The notes under the pieces: generated by a model
Seen by the model: only the letters and a program-made list of their open reading frames with translations
Databases searched by the model: none
Told to the model about the DNA's origin: nothing
Shown: positions 12,661-25,342 of the stretch, in pieces
How positions within the stretch are numbered: the stretch's first letter is position 1
Layout: every line of letters begins with the position of its first letter
Source: Siphonodentalium dalli
Lineage: Eukaryota > Mollusca > Scaphopoda > Gadilida > Siphonodentaliidae
Assembly (NCBI GenBank): GCA_032622095.1
Contig: CP136067.1
Location: 57,947,899 to 58,011,898 of the forward strand
DNA: 64,000 nucleotides
Reading direction: 5' to 3'
Position numbers and translations under genes: made by a program

Positions 12661-14930
12661 AAAAGCATCTTAGATGCGAACCCCTTGTTAATGGGTAACT
12701 TGGTACATGTCTTTTTCCACTGGTTTGAGAATATCCCAACAACAACAATATACAACTATTATCCACATCAACAGCATTGTCTAATTTATTATGTATCTTT
12801 AATACAATTAGTAGACTAATATTGGTACTACTGTACTATACTGCCAGTCTGGCAAGGTATATTTCTCACTATGAAACATGCAGGTGATTTTTGACAATTT
12901 TCGAAAGATATAATATGGCCTAGTCCTACACATGACGGGGACATTGTTCACTTTAATCAGGACATCCAGTTGTCAATTTGTTAACTACAATAACAATAAC
13001 AGAACAATACTGATCAATCAACCATGTTCACAAATAAGATACATGTATATCTGAACATTTCCGAAGGGAACTACTTAATTGTCAGTGAATATTTAAAGCC
13101 ACTTGGCAGTTTGCGCGCCAAAATACACCTAATAATATTTGCTTTTTAATATTTCCCGATATAAAAGTTGGTTGATAAATATCTGAACTACCTTTCTGCG
13201 AGCAAATTTATATATCCCAGCAAGATGCATTGAAGTTATACAAATACAATTCCGAACACAATGTATGGGCCCCATACAAAAACTGCACCATTTGCATTCA
13301 TAAAAATTCTGGAATCGAAAACGGAATTGTCAGAATAGGTATATTGCTTTCTCTTTATTTTAATCCTCAAACTATGTAGTACCATAAACGTTTCAGAGCG
13401 ATGACAGATTTCTTCCCATGGTCTACAGTTGCAATATTTACGCGACTGCTGACTAAGACATTGAACAGAAATCTAAAATTTATCAAAAATTATATTAGAA
13501 ACAAAACATATATTTTCAGCGCTATATAGACAAATTTGTTCAGAAATCTTCTGCATAGTACATGTTGTTTGTTTGAGATATATCTTCAGGTGATGTGGCT
13601 GATGTACATATCATGATCAAAGCATTTAACCCATATGAACTATTCAATAGATCCTTCCAGTATATGCTAAAAGTATGCATTGAAATGGTACATGTATGTT
13701 CTTCATTTGATGGAATGGTCAGATAATATATGCAGACAACAGATAGAGAAACCCTCAATGGATCCCATTCTTTTACTTGTAGGGATATTGAGATTATAAG
13801 TTCAACAAGGATCTTATAATATATAATCTTACATTGCGGTGATGCCGATAAAAGAAAATTATGGCATTTATTTCATTGTTCGAATAGAAAAGAGAGAGGT
13901 TGAATGAGAGGAATTATACTAAGAATGGTATTACTAATGGGATGAATGAAGTTATGTTAGTAAATTATATTCAAATTTATGAAAACTTGTCACTTTGTAT
14001 TACAATTGGATGTTTTGAGTGCAGGTATTTAGATTTCTAGTTGGACCTAGAACTTAGAATGTAACAGTTTTCGATGCTATCTAAATTTGACACTTCAAGG
14101 TACAGTATATGCCTATCCTAAGATTGAATTGATAATCTGCAAACACATCCAGTAAACAGGTGCTGCTGGAGAGAAATTATCATTGCTTCAGGCAGCAGAG
14201 ATAACTGGTTGTAAATCTCAGATAAATCTGATCACAATAGGGTTTATAGCTTCACTGTGTCAGGTTGGGTGGTTTATTGAACTTAGTTCTTTTGAGATAA
14301 TCAATGCCTTGAGTGCAAATGTGTGCTCAGCAATGATAGGCTCAAATTGTAAAATTCTTGTTTCTCATTTCTTTGCCTCAATAAAGATAGTGTACTACTT
14401 GTAGCATCTCCTCCAGGTGAAAATTATAACAACAATATATTTTTTATGAAATCCGATTTCAAGACTTCAAATAGCTTTTTATGAATAAAATATCGATAAA
14501 ACTAAATATTGTGTATTTTATTTGTCTATAAAGGCATGTAAATTAGGTTATATTTATTAACCACGTGTAATTCACAGTGAAGTCTGTTAGCTGAAATTAA
14601 ATTTGCCTTAGTTAAAGGTGCTAATAAGATTTTTTCCCACTTGGTATTCTCCAGGTACACTCTGAATGATTCCTCAAGATCGTCTGAAGTTTCTGTTCCA
14701 AAAATAGCCTTAAAAATCATCCCAAAATGTTATCTTTGTGTTACTTGTATACTAGAAAAATTTAAGTACAATCAATACCAAATTGATAGAAGCATTTCCG
14801 GATGGATATCTTTGATTCATATTTATTATTTTATACACTGGAAACTATATCAAACTGGTTAAGAAGAGATACACTATCATTAAAAGTGACTATTTTCCCA
14901 TCTGAAGATGCATACAGCAAATAAACTTGC
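12660..14930. other. Gene-free stretch with weak dispersed-repeat traces
   Basis: AT-rich. Apart from repeat fragments near 13050-13100 and 13540-13760 (family of 8160-8420), I see no exon, transposon end or RNA gene. The ORFs at 13540-13758, 14183-14404, 14526-14720 and 14641-14862 have no recognisable domain. Confidence 0.5.
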
Positions 14931-14938
14931 CCAAAGTA

Positions 14939-15113
14939 CAGTAATGCCCGAAGTATATCACCCTTTAACCACAGCAGAATTACACAAAAATTTCAGGATT
15001 TAGTCGGAAATATGGATTGTTGCCATTCATTGGATTGCTCTCCCCGACTAAATCCTGAAAAATTTCCCATAATCCTGCTGTGGTATAGGGGTCGATTATT
15101 TAGGACATTACTG
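14939..15113. mobile_element. Hairpin MITE, mariner-type, diverged copy
   Basis: CAGTAATGCCCGAAGTATAT at left and ATTATTTAGGACATTACTG at right, with TA on both sides and folding on itself. More diverged than 5444-5677. Confidence 0.8.
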
Positions 15114-15276
15114 TAGTTTTCATAAATGTCATATAAAATTAAGGAAAACAACATGTCATTCTTTTGTAATGCTTATATGCAATGACTCTCGATGTTTCAA
15201 TCATTGCCAATAGTTTACAAGCGAATAATTTGGCTGGAGAATGCACTGAATATTTACATTTGATAGAAGTGTTCAT

Positions 15277-16225
15277 TGTCCCCCGACGTTTCCGTCGGAG
15301 GACTATAGAAATGACCCCCGTCCGTCCGTCCGTCCGTGCGTCCGTCCGTCCGTGCGTCCGTGCGTCCGAGATTGGGTACCTTCATGGTGTAATCAACTCC
15401 TCCTACAGTTTTAAACGTAGAGATTTGAAACTCTGGGATATTGTTACTAACATGTTGGTGATTTGCAACATCTATATAGCTAATCAAAAATATAATTTTT
15501 TCCATATTTTTGGGGGGGTTTTCGACTTAGAAAATTTGAAACATTTTTGCCTTTTGGATGAGATTGGGTACCTTCATGGTGTAATCAACTCCTACTACAG
15601 TTTTAAATGTAGAGATTTGAAACTCTGGGATATTGTTCCTAACATGTTGGTGATTTGCAACATCTATATAGCTAATCAAAAATATCATTTTTTCCATATT
15701 TTTGGGGGGGGTTTTCGACTTAGAAAATTTGGAACATTTTTGCTTTTTGGATGAGATTGGGTACCTTCATGGTGTAATCAACTCCTCCTACAGTTTTAAA
15801 TGTAGAGATTTGAAACTCTGGGATATTGTTCCTAACATGTTGGTGATTTGCAACATCTATATAGCTAATAAAAAATATTATATTTTCCATATTTTTGGGG
15901 GGTTTTCGACTTAGAAAATTTGGAACATTTTTGCCTTTTGGATGAGATTGGGTACCTTCATGGTGTAATCAACTCCTCCTACAGTTTTAAATGTAGAGAT
16001 TTGAAACTCTGGGATATTGTTCCTAACATGTTGGTGATTTGCAACATCTATATAGCTAATACAAAAATATCATTTTTTTCGCGTTTGCATGCGTTTGTTC
16101 ATCGGGTTGTTTTGTCCAAGAAATTTTGCAGTGGTTTGCAACATCTATATATTGTATAACATTGTTGCAAATAGTATCCTTCTAACAAATCCAATCATGA
16201 AGTTTACCACTCCAGTCGGGGGACA
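15277..16225. mobile_element. TIR-bounded element with four 192-bp tandem units
   Basis: Ends are TGTCCCCCGAC (15277-15287) and GTCGGGGGACA (16215-16225). After a (GTCC)n-like tract come four units anchored by GAGATTGGGTACC at 15368, 15560, 15753 and 15944 (192, 193 and 191 bp). The last unit diverges after 16080. The repeated peptide readings (15182-16159) follow from a period near 192 and are not evidence of a protein. Confidence 0.75.
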
Positions 16226-17015
16226 TGTGGTCTGCGACCTTTTATTTTTCTTAATATGTACATGAATATACCACCACAAAATGTTCAGGGACTTTCAGGG
16301 TATTTAACTAATCCAAAACCTATTGTGAATCAGCTGAACATTTCCACTGGTGAAACCTTTTATTTATTAAATACTCATTGATGAGTAGTTACCCCTTAGG
16401 AAATGTTGATAGTGTTGAACTTATCATGTCAGCATTTCCTACCAATAATTAGAATTCCTTCTGCACTTTCTGTTATCTGCCATCTGTTATATTTCTTCTA
16501 TAACTGATGGGAGACTCCATTTCGTAAATATTAAAGTGTAAAAAACATAAAAATACAGATTTGGCTTTCAAGCTATTTATTCCAAGTTGCCAAATTCATA
16601 TCATTCTTGACATCTACCAGTGTATGGGGTGTGGATGTCACGTGTGGCTTGTATCATTTTATAGATAAAATGAGAAATTGATTACAATAAATTTGGTATA
16701 TATATAAATACATCATCAAATCTCTGTGGCTTAAAATTATGTTAACTTTTGTTACTTCCCAGTCCAGATCCGGGGATTAAAGTAGGGCGATAAATATGTT
16801 AAAATAAATTTACTAGTAAATATGGACTGTTATTTACAATTTAGAAAAATCAAGCCGAATTTTAATGACCATGGAACTATAAAGAATGTTCCTTGTTAGC
16901 CTATTCCTGATAAAGTTAAAAACAAAGAACATATAACTCACTTCCTTGTTGAAATTGGAAAACTCCAAAATTCCAAAATCTTATCCAAGTTTTTTCAGAG
17001 TATATAAAGCTTATA

Positions 17016-17278
17016 TTAACCCTTCCATGACTGGAGCTTCCTGAAATTTTGCTAAAACCCTGTGCAAATGCATTCTCTTATATATTCGAGTCTCCCATAG
17101 GGAGCCACGCATATATAAGAGAATGCATTGCCCTAACAATATTTACCTTGTCCTTGTAAGCCAGTGCATTCTCTAATATATGCGAGGCTCCCTATGGGAG
17201 ACTCACATATATAAGAAAATGCACCGACACATGATCTTTAATGCTGCACCAGCACAGCTTCGATCATGACAGGGTTAA
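17016..17278. mobile_element. TTAA-flanked element with two palindromes
   Basis: TTAACCCTTCCATGA at left and TCATGACAGGGTTAA at right. Inside are two palindromes (17064-17131 and 17161-17225) built on TGCATTCTCTTATATATGCG. Part copies are at 18615-18699 (inverted) and 59822-59890. Confidence 0.8.
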
Positions 17279-18614
17279 TATTTTGTGTATTGTTATTCCT
17301 CCTTCCAAGTTTTTGAGGTATAAATGTTACTTTCTTAAGAATACTGGGTATCATCATCTTTTTATTGTGTTGGATTAAATTATGATTAAACTATGTTTCG
17401 GAGGTTCAAATGAGCCATGCCTGTTTAAGTACTTTTTCATCGATTATGCTGTGAGGTCATAATACTCTAGGTTGCTTTTGCTTTATTCTTATATTTCTGG
17501 TAAAGAGGCAAACCAGAAACTTAACAAGATATAAAGTTTGCATGGCCTTAAGTATATGTTCAGATAATTTATTGATGATACTGGTGCAATGCCAAATATA
17601 GAGTATGTATATGCCTTGAGGTTCTTAAGTAAATTTTCTATTAAAAATCTAAATTGCATTTTAGACCAACTGGCGACGTGTATGTTGTTCTTGCATTCAT
17701 GTGGTAGATCAAGGGCAATATTTTATTGGGTTGGGGCACATTGACTTTGTGCCTAAAATATCAGCTTATAGTCTAGCTGTTGTGGTTGAATAAAAGCTAA
17801 ATATTACCACCATAAATACTAGTACATTCTAGTTTATATTGTGTACATATTGATGTTCATCAATGTTTGAACAGATGTAGCATTGTAGCGATATTGAGGT
17901 AGGGAGGGGGTAGTTGAAAATTTCAAGATGTATTCAGTGTTATTCAGTATGACTGTAACATATATGCATGTACATGCCTGGTCACCATAATGAGACTTGG
18001 GAAGTTGCATTTAGTGGTTATCATGAAAAGAATGTTATGCGGATACATACTAGTACATGTAGGTTTACTTAATCCCAAACCAGTAATCATGTTTTATTGC
18101 ATTAACATAGACAAGTTATAATACCATGCCTATCACACGTGAAATAAGATGTTTGTTTTCATTTGAGATGACGCGCGCATGCTGGGGAATTCCAGTTCGA
18201 ACCAGGCACATGGAAATCGAGCTGTAGAAAAATAGCTTTCAAAAATCAAAATCTAATAGCTCTGAGCTCTCAAATAGTTTTCACCCCCAAAGCCAAAGAA
18301 TTAATAATTTGGGGGTGTTAAATCAGACAGGGCATCTAGAACCCATATCAGTAGTAGACTACATGTATGTTTCATAAAAATCTGGAAGCCTGAATACATC
18401 TTTGACCCGTTCTTTACTGGATGCGTTCGCCCACCCATTTATAAAAGTATATATTGGAATGGTCTGTTATTCATTTGGAGAGGTGTTCAGGAAAAATGAG
18501 CTGATGACAGATAAATGAAAAGATAATAGAAAAGCAGAATGATTCCTGTTCATTGGTGGGAATTGTTGCAATAATAAGTTCAACAACAATCAGTATTTAT
18601 TATAGAAAGGATTA

Positions 18615-18699
18615 AGGTGGGAGACTCGCATATATAAGAGAATGCATTGGGACAGGCTTTTCACTAAATTTCAGGAAGCTCCAGTCATGGAAGGGTTAA
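18615..18699. mobile_element. Truncated copy of the 17016 TTAA element
   Basis: In reverse orientation it repeats CCCTTCCATGACTGGAGC and one half of the TGCATTCTCTTATATATGCG palindrome, ending in TTAA at 18696-18699. The other end is missing. 17300-18240 around it shows no gene. Confidence 0.75.
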
Positions 18700-19097
18700 A
18701 TTGAGGGTTGAATGCCAAATGCTAGTGGAGATGAGCATTATTCATTTAAAATTATTAATTTTACATGTCAAGATATCAAGAGGAAGATGGATGCAGTCTA
18801 TCCAGATATAGATCATTTCAAATCATGTTATAGACAGACCATTATAAATATTGATGCTCGCTCTTGACAACTAAATTTGGAAGCATACTATAGTTATAGT
18901 TTGGTGTCGTCAAGGCTTCGCCTCTGGGACCAATAATAATTTCATAATAGTTTCATCAAAATCCATCTAATCTCGCAAAATATTACCCATCAAAGCATGT
19001 ATGTGTTGAGGTGTTTGTCTCATTTTGCCATTCACAAACACATTATAAAAAAGTTCTCAATTGATTTGAGCATAGGTGCAAATATCTTCTTTTTCAG

Positions 19098-19244
19098 GTG
19101 GTTATTTGGCGAGTAGCTTGGCTCTCTTCACAGATGTCCTACACCTTGCTAGTGATCTTGTCAGTTTTCTCATATCACTTCTCGCAATCTATCTTGCCAA
19201 TAAGCCTCCAACCAAGAGATTATCCTTCGGCTACCACAGAGCTG
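19098..19244 (+). CDS. ZnT exon: TM2 with first HxxxD zinc site
   Basis: First recognisable exon. The acceptor is a pyrimidine-rich run ending TTTTCAG and the donor is G|GTATGT. It enters with one codon base supplied by a missing upstream exon and leaves after one base of a Glu codon, which matches the next exon. It encodes residues 1-49: GGYLASSLALFTD, then the HLASD metal site in TM2, and the KRLSFGYHRA loop typical of ZnT2/3/8. An in-frame GTG upstream at 19076 is intronic and not a start. Family identity is very secure. Confidence 0.93.
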
Positions 19245-19517
19245 GTATGTCACATAATTAATTAAGGTTGCATATTTTTTTTCTCATCCATGTTATTTTT
19301 TATTTCTGTTTGAAACAAGGCCACTGTTAGGGTCCTTTGAATATTTGAGATTCAATTGTACATCGATGTGATTTATCTGGTTCGATATCGACACCGAATT
19401 GGTTTACTGATTCACGTATTCTCAAATCGCCAAAACTTGGCACCAGGGTTTACACTGCCACTGCTGAAAATGATTTCATTTGAAAAAAGAAAAATAAATT
19501 GTGGGTTTTTAATTTTT

Positions 19518-19857
19518 TTAACCTCTTCGCTGCTATGACGTTCATAACTATTACGGACGTAAAAGTGCACGCCGTGTCCTATATGGTCTATAGGTACTAC
19601 AGACCTACTTCAGCACACTAGCAGTAGGCCATTATACATAACTGGAACTCAGAGATTGGTGCATTGGAATAACTGTATCTCGAAGTTTCAAACAGTGTAT
19701 GATGTTCCATGATTGTGAACGATCGATATAGCCTTTCATCTGAGTCAGTTTTATGGTTTGTGTGATATTCCCGTTATATTTTCCCACTAGAAAATGGCAA
19801 TAGCATCAAGAGCCCAGCACACAACGTCATAACGTCATTTAGCAGCAAAGAGGTTAA
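19518..19857. mobile_element. TTAA-flanked element (TTAACCTCTTCGCTGC ends)
   Basis: The left TTAACCTCTTCGCTGC and right GCAGCAAAGAGGTTAA ends are inverted repeats with TTAA at both edges, 340 bp in all. A short AACGTCAT motif repeats inside the right end. No ORF. Confidence 0.75.
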
Positions 19858-21699
19858 ACACCCTCAAAAGTCAATAACAAACCTACATATTGACAAGACA
19901 GACATTCAAAGATGTATGGATAGTTTATAAGCGACTGTGGTTAAAATATGACAGTCACAAAAAATGTTGTCTAATTAAAACTAGACTAAGGTTTCATTAC
20001 AGTCAACACTCAGTATAGAGACTCTGGTACCTAAATTGATTTTAGAGATGAACAGGGTTTGTGACAGCTCATTAATATTCATGGTTCCAAACAGACACTG
20101 TTTACTGTTTTGATTGGTGTGAGACAATGCCCATAGTTAGGGAGCCCGCATATGTTCCATTTACACTTTTGCGTACAAAAGGTTTGACCCCCTAAAGTTG
20201 GTACCAATAATGGAACATTCTGAAAAACCGATTTCTTAAGTTGCGCATTCCTGGGGTTTAGGGGCTGCTGAACCCCAAAAAGTGTCAAAAATCACTTCTA
20301 TTTACACTTCCGCGTACATCGATGAATTTTGGTTTGATGATACTCCTAAGTGTACTGATTAAGAAAACACAACTTAAGAAATGGATTTTCCTGGGGTTTT
20401 CAGATAAGAAAGGGGGTCCCATGCTGAACCCCTTTCTGAACACTTTCGCGTACATCCATAATTTTTGGTCACAAAGTACTTAGATATATACTAATTATAA
20501 AAACACAACTTAAGAAGCAACTTTTTCTGGGGTTTTAAGATGAGAAGGGGGTCATCGGGTCACCCCTCAAAACGTAAAAAATCACTTTTATTTACATGAT
20601 TGCATTCGTCCAACGTGTGTGTATGTGCATACACCCCTGGAACGTTGCACTATTACAACCAATACATCCCTAAATCGATACGATCAACTTAAGAAATATA
20701 TATTCATGTCGTTTTCTGATAAGAAAACCAGAATATTTTTTGTTTCCTTTCTCTCTCGAGAAAGCAGTAGATCGTTTGGTACGGTTAGGCAGATATGGTT
20801 AAAATAAAAATATGCATTTATTGGGGTCCTAACCCCTTCCGATCCCTCAAAAATTTGATTGTACAGAATGCGGTATAAAATTTCACACACAAAAATCACA
20901 ATTGGGATTCTAGTCATATTTCAACAAGAAATGTACAGAACTTTGTAATGTGAGTGAGGCATATCATTGCCTATGCATATTCCAAATCACTGGAACCAAA
21001 ATTCTTACTTTGGCTCAAAATGGCTGCCAATATGGCCGCCAAAATATGGAAAATGGTAAATATTACACCAGCGTGTCCTGCAATCGCTTACAAGTTGTGA
21101 TGATGTATAAAATTGGCCATTCTGCATTCTATACATTGAATACTAACATGTCTGATGCACCATGGTTAATTGTTACTATTTTCACCACTGACATCGTCAA
21201 AAATATTGGACTTTTCTCTAAAAATTCAGTTTTCAGGTTTGGACCATTTTTTCAGGTAAAATATAACTATCTTTGGATTGAACGGTGTTTATTGTTTTGG
21301 TCTATCTTAAATGTGTCACACTACGGTGTTTATAGACCAAATTGCTCAAGATGGCTTCCAAAATGGCAACCAAATTTGTAAAATGCTAATGTTTTACATA
21401 TATCCCGAACATTCTCTGCATTATCCGAAAAGGTAGCAAATTGTGACTCACTTGGTTATTATACGTGTTAGTTAATTAACTGACAACTACATGTTCTATT
21501 CCCAGTTGTCCCAGCTCCGTATGGGGCATGACAAATTCATTTTAATGTATGTAATTTTGCCGAGAACCTCTTTTGTGATTTTGGCCATATTTATTGAAAG
21601 GAAATGGGCAAACTTTGAGACAGAACTGAGATGGACCATAATCTTTGGCTATTCTGGTCCATTATGATAAAAAAAAATGTCTACAGGATACAGTGTGGA

Positions 21700-24080
21700 T
21701 GCCAAGATCGTAGCCAGGGAGTTACTCTGTGATCATATGTGAGGTGAATAGGTCTGCAGGGAGTTATTGTATGTCATGACTGATGTGAGTAGGTATACAA
21801 TGAGTGACTTTATGGTTATAAGTGGGTTGTCCATGGTAAGATGCATCTATGTATACAGGGAGAGGTCATGGTCAGGTGTGAGGTGAATCGGTATGCATGG
21901 GGTGACTGTATGGTGTATGATTGTGTATATCCAGTACGGGTGCATCCGGTGTGCCTGTATGGTCATTGGTGTGGTGTATGGGTATAGCTACATGGTCATA
22001 TATGTGTTGATTATGTATATATGGAGTGACTGTAAGGTCATGGGTGGGATGTACATGTGTTGTCTGTATGATCATGGATGGGGTGTGTGGATAAATAGGT
22101 AGTGATTTTATGGTTACGGGTAATGTGTATAGGTATACATGGAATGACTGTACGGTCATGATTGAATATGAATACCTGGAGTAAGCTGGGTGGACATTAT
22201 CGATCGTGTGGGTACATAGGAAGTGTCCTTGTGGTAACGGGTGGGATGTATATTTATATATATCGTGGATGTATTACCATTGGTGGGTGTATAGGACTTA
22301 GCTGTATTATCATGGATGGCGTGTATGATTATTCAGTGAATTGCTGAATTGTCATGTGTGAGGTGTATATGCAAGGATGGGTTGTTTGAGTGGTCGTATG
22401 TGCGGGTTTTTTTGTATATCTGGAAGGGCTGAATGGCCATTAGTGAGGGTTACATGTATACCTGGAGTGAATCTATGGTCTTGGGTGGGCTGCATATGTA
22501 TATCGAGTGGTTATATGACTATGTGTGTTGAATAGGTATACAGGTAGTGAATGTATGGTTAATGGTGAGATGAGTACATGTAGGTATACAAGTAGTGACT
22601 GTATGATCATAAATGTAATGAAAATCTATACAGGGGGTGACAGGCGTATGAGTATACATGTACCTGGTGTTCCTGTTTGGTGACTCGTGTCGGTATCGCC
22701 ATGTGTATACCAGTACACACACGTGTTGCTTTATTGTCATGGGCGAGGGATATGTGTATATAGCGAGTGGCTATATGGTCATGGATGAGGTGCATATGCA
22801 TACATGGAGTGACTATACTGACATGGCTGGGGTGTGTTAGTATATATTGAGTGGCTATTCGGATATGGTGTGACAAATAGGGATACAGGGATTGCCATGG
22901 CCAATGTTGGGGTGAATATGAATACAAGGATTGACCACGATCGTGTATGAATGTTTTGAATAGGTACACACGGGGTGACTATATGGCCATAGGTCAGGTG
23001 AAGGAGTATACCAGGTAACATGTGTGAGGGTATGCGTATGAAGCGAGTGGCTATATGGCCATTGGTGATGTGCATATGTATACCGGAATGACTTTATGGT
23101 CATTGTTGTGGTGTTGATGTATATATTGATTGTCCATTTGATCATGCGTTTGGAGAATAGGTATACAGGGGATGACCTTATGGCCAATGGTGAGATGAAT
23201 GGGTATACATGGAGTGACTATATGGTTATGGGTCATGTTTAGGAGTATACCCAGTGTGCCTGCATTGTGACGCGTGGCTGTATGGTCATCAGTGGTCATG
23301 GGCCAGGTGTACATGTATACAGTGAGTAACTATATTGTTATGTCTGTGGTGTTTATGTATATATGTAATGACTGTGTGATAATGGTTGGCTATCGCTTTC
23401 CACGATATGACATGTCCTCTCTATTGATTAACATATCCTTGAGTTATTGTGGAAAGCGATAGCCACCCAAGGTACACATGTACAACCCACCCATTACCAC
23501 AGTCACTCCATATGTACATAAACACCACACAAATGACAACATAGTCACCCACTTTATACACGTACATGTACTAGTACACCTGATCATACAGCCATACTTG
23601 GTTATACCCGTACATACCACAAATGACGATACAGCCACGAGTCATGAACACCAGGTATACACCTACACCCGACCATATAGTCACTCTATGTATACATATT
23701 CACTACATTCACGATCATACAGTCACTCATTGTATACATATTCACATCAACGTGGACCATACAGCCACTACATGTATACCTATTCGCCAAACCCATGACC
23801 ATGGAGTCAATCCAGGTATACATATGCACATCACCAATGGTGAGCCCTTCCAGATATACCAATATCCGCACATACGACCACTCATAAGTTCCATACTTGC
23901 CATACTCATACACACCATCCATGATAATAAACCTACTCCCCATACACCACCAATGATAACACATCCACAACATATATAAATATACGTCCCACCGTTACCA
24001 ACAGGGAACTCCCTATATACCAACACATCATTCATGACCATAGAATAACTCCCTGTATACCTATTATCCTCATCTATGAT
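21700..24080. repeat. Degenerate minisatellite of the foldback core, inverted at the centre
   Basis: Left half (to about 23385): runs of GGTATAC.TGGAGTGACT.TATGGTCAT-like units about 60 bp apart. Right half (23465-24080): the same units as reverse complement. Reading frames on both strands give Thr/His/Pro/Ile- or Tyr/Met/Gly/Val-rich peptides, as expected of a repeat. Confidence 0.85.
23388..23464. repeat. Central hairpin of the foldback element
   Basis: GGCTATCGCTTTCCAC (23388-23403) pairs perfectly with GTGGAAAGCGATAGCC (23449-23464) around a 45-nt loop. It is the symmetry centre of the whole inverted repeat. Confidence 0.9.
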
Positions 24081-25293
24081 CATAACTCCCTGGCTACCAT
24101 CTTGGCTTCCACCCTGTATCCAGTTGATAAATTGTTATCATAATGGGCCAGAATACCCACATATCATGGTTCATCTCAGTTCAGTCTCAAAGTTCTGCCC
24201 ATTTCCATTCAATGATATGGTTCTCCGCAAAATTCCATACTGCAACTTTAAAATGAATTGGTCATGCCCCATACGGAACTGGGACAAACATAATAGAACG
24301 TAGTTGTCAGTTAATTACATTGTAACTAACACGTACAATAACCAAGTGAGTCACAATTTGCCACTTTTTTTCGGATAACGCAGAGAATAATATTCGGGAT
24401 ATGTTAACTTTTAACTTTTTACAAATTTGGTTGCCATTTTGGAAGCCATCTTGAGCAATTTAGTCTATAAACACCGTAGTGTGACACATTTAAGATAGAC
24501 CAAAACAATAAACACCTTTCAATCCAAAGATAGTTACATTTTACTTGAACAAATGGTCAAACCCTGAAAAGTGAATTCTTGCCGATATTTGTGTCCAATA
24601 TTTCTGGTAAATGTCAGTGGTGACAATAGTAAAAATGATCCATGGTGCATCAGACATGTTAGTATGCAATGTATAGAAAAGAGATTAGCCAATTGTGTAC
24701 ATCAACCACAACTTGTAAGCGATTGCAGGACACCCTGGGGCAATATTTACCATTTTCCATATTTTAGCGGCCATTTTCGCAGCCATTTTGAGCCAAGGTA
24801 AGATTTATGGTTCCAGAGATTTGGAATATTCATAGGTAATGATATGCCTCACTTACATTACAATGTTCTTTTCATTTCTTGTTGAAATATGACTAGAATC
24901 CCAATTGTGATTTTTTGTAAAAGTTTGTACTGCGTTCTGTAAAATCGAATTTTTTAGGGATTGGAAGGAGTTAGGACCCCAATAAATGCATATTTAATTG
25001 CTCGAATGATCAGTTAATATAAAAAACACAAAATAAAGTTGCATTACTCAACCAGTTCCAAACAGCATGAATTGATCTAGAAGATATTTGTGAAAAAATG
25101 TCATATTTTCAACATTCGGCGGCCATTTTGGCGGCCATCTTGGATGGTGAGTTTCAATTTTGGCCCAAAAAAGTGTCATTATGTCTTAGCTTCACGAAAA
25201 TATATGCATTTGTATACATTTTAATAGATTTTCGCGCTATAATTTTCATAAAACTGGCTCACTTACAGTTCTAGAAAATGGATCGTGTTGTGG

Positions 25294-25295
<2 letters not shown>

Positions 25296-25341
<46 letters not shown>
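25296..25341. repeat. 46-nt poly-G tract
   Basis: Uninterrupted G run of 46 within the right foldback arm; the matching place in the left arm (about 20720) lacks it. A minus-strand poly-Pro ORF across it is an artefact. Exact length may be an assembly choice. Confidence 0.9.

Positions 25342-25342
<1 letters not shown>

Noticed and set aside
14183-14404. Candidate TM1 exon of the zinc transporter (hydrophobic ORF)
   Set aside because: No KLLxA..GE(I/V)xG-type sequence and no donor in the required phase.
15182-16159. ORFs repeating a DEIGYLHGVINS peptide up to four times
   Set aside because: The DNA itself repeats with a period of 191-193 bp, so the peptide repeat follows from the array; frames shift between copies and there is no start or splice support.
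21872-24083. Many overlapping His/Thr/Pro/Ile-rich ORFs on both strands
   Set aside because: They are readings of a 60-bp minisatellite, equally open on both strands and in several frames.
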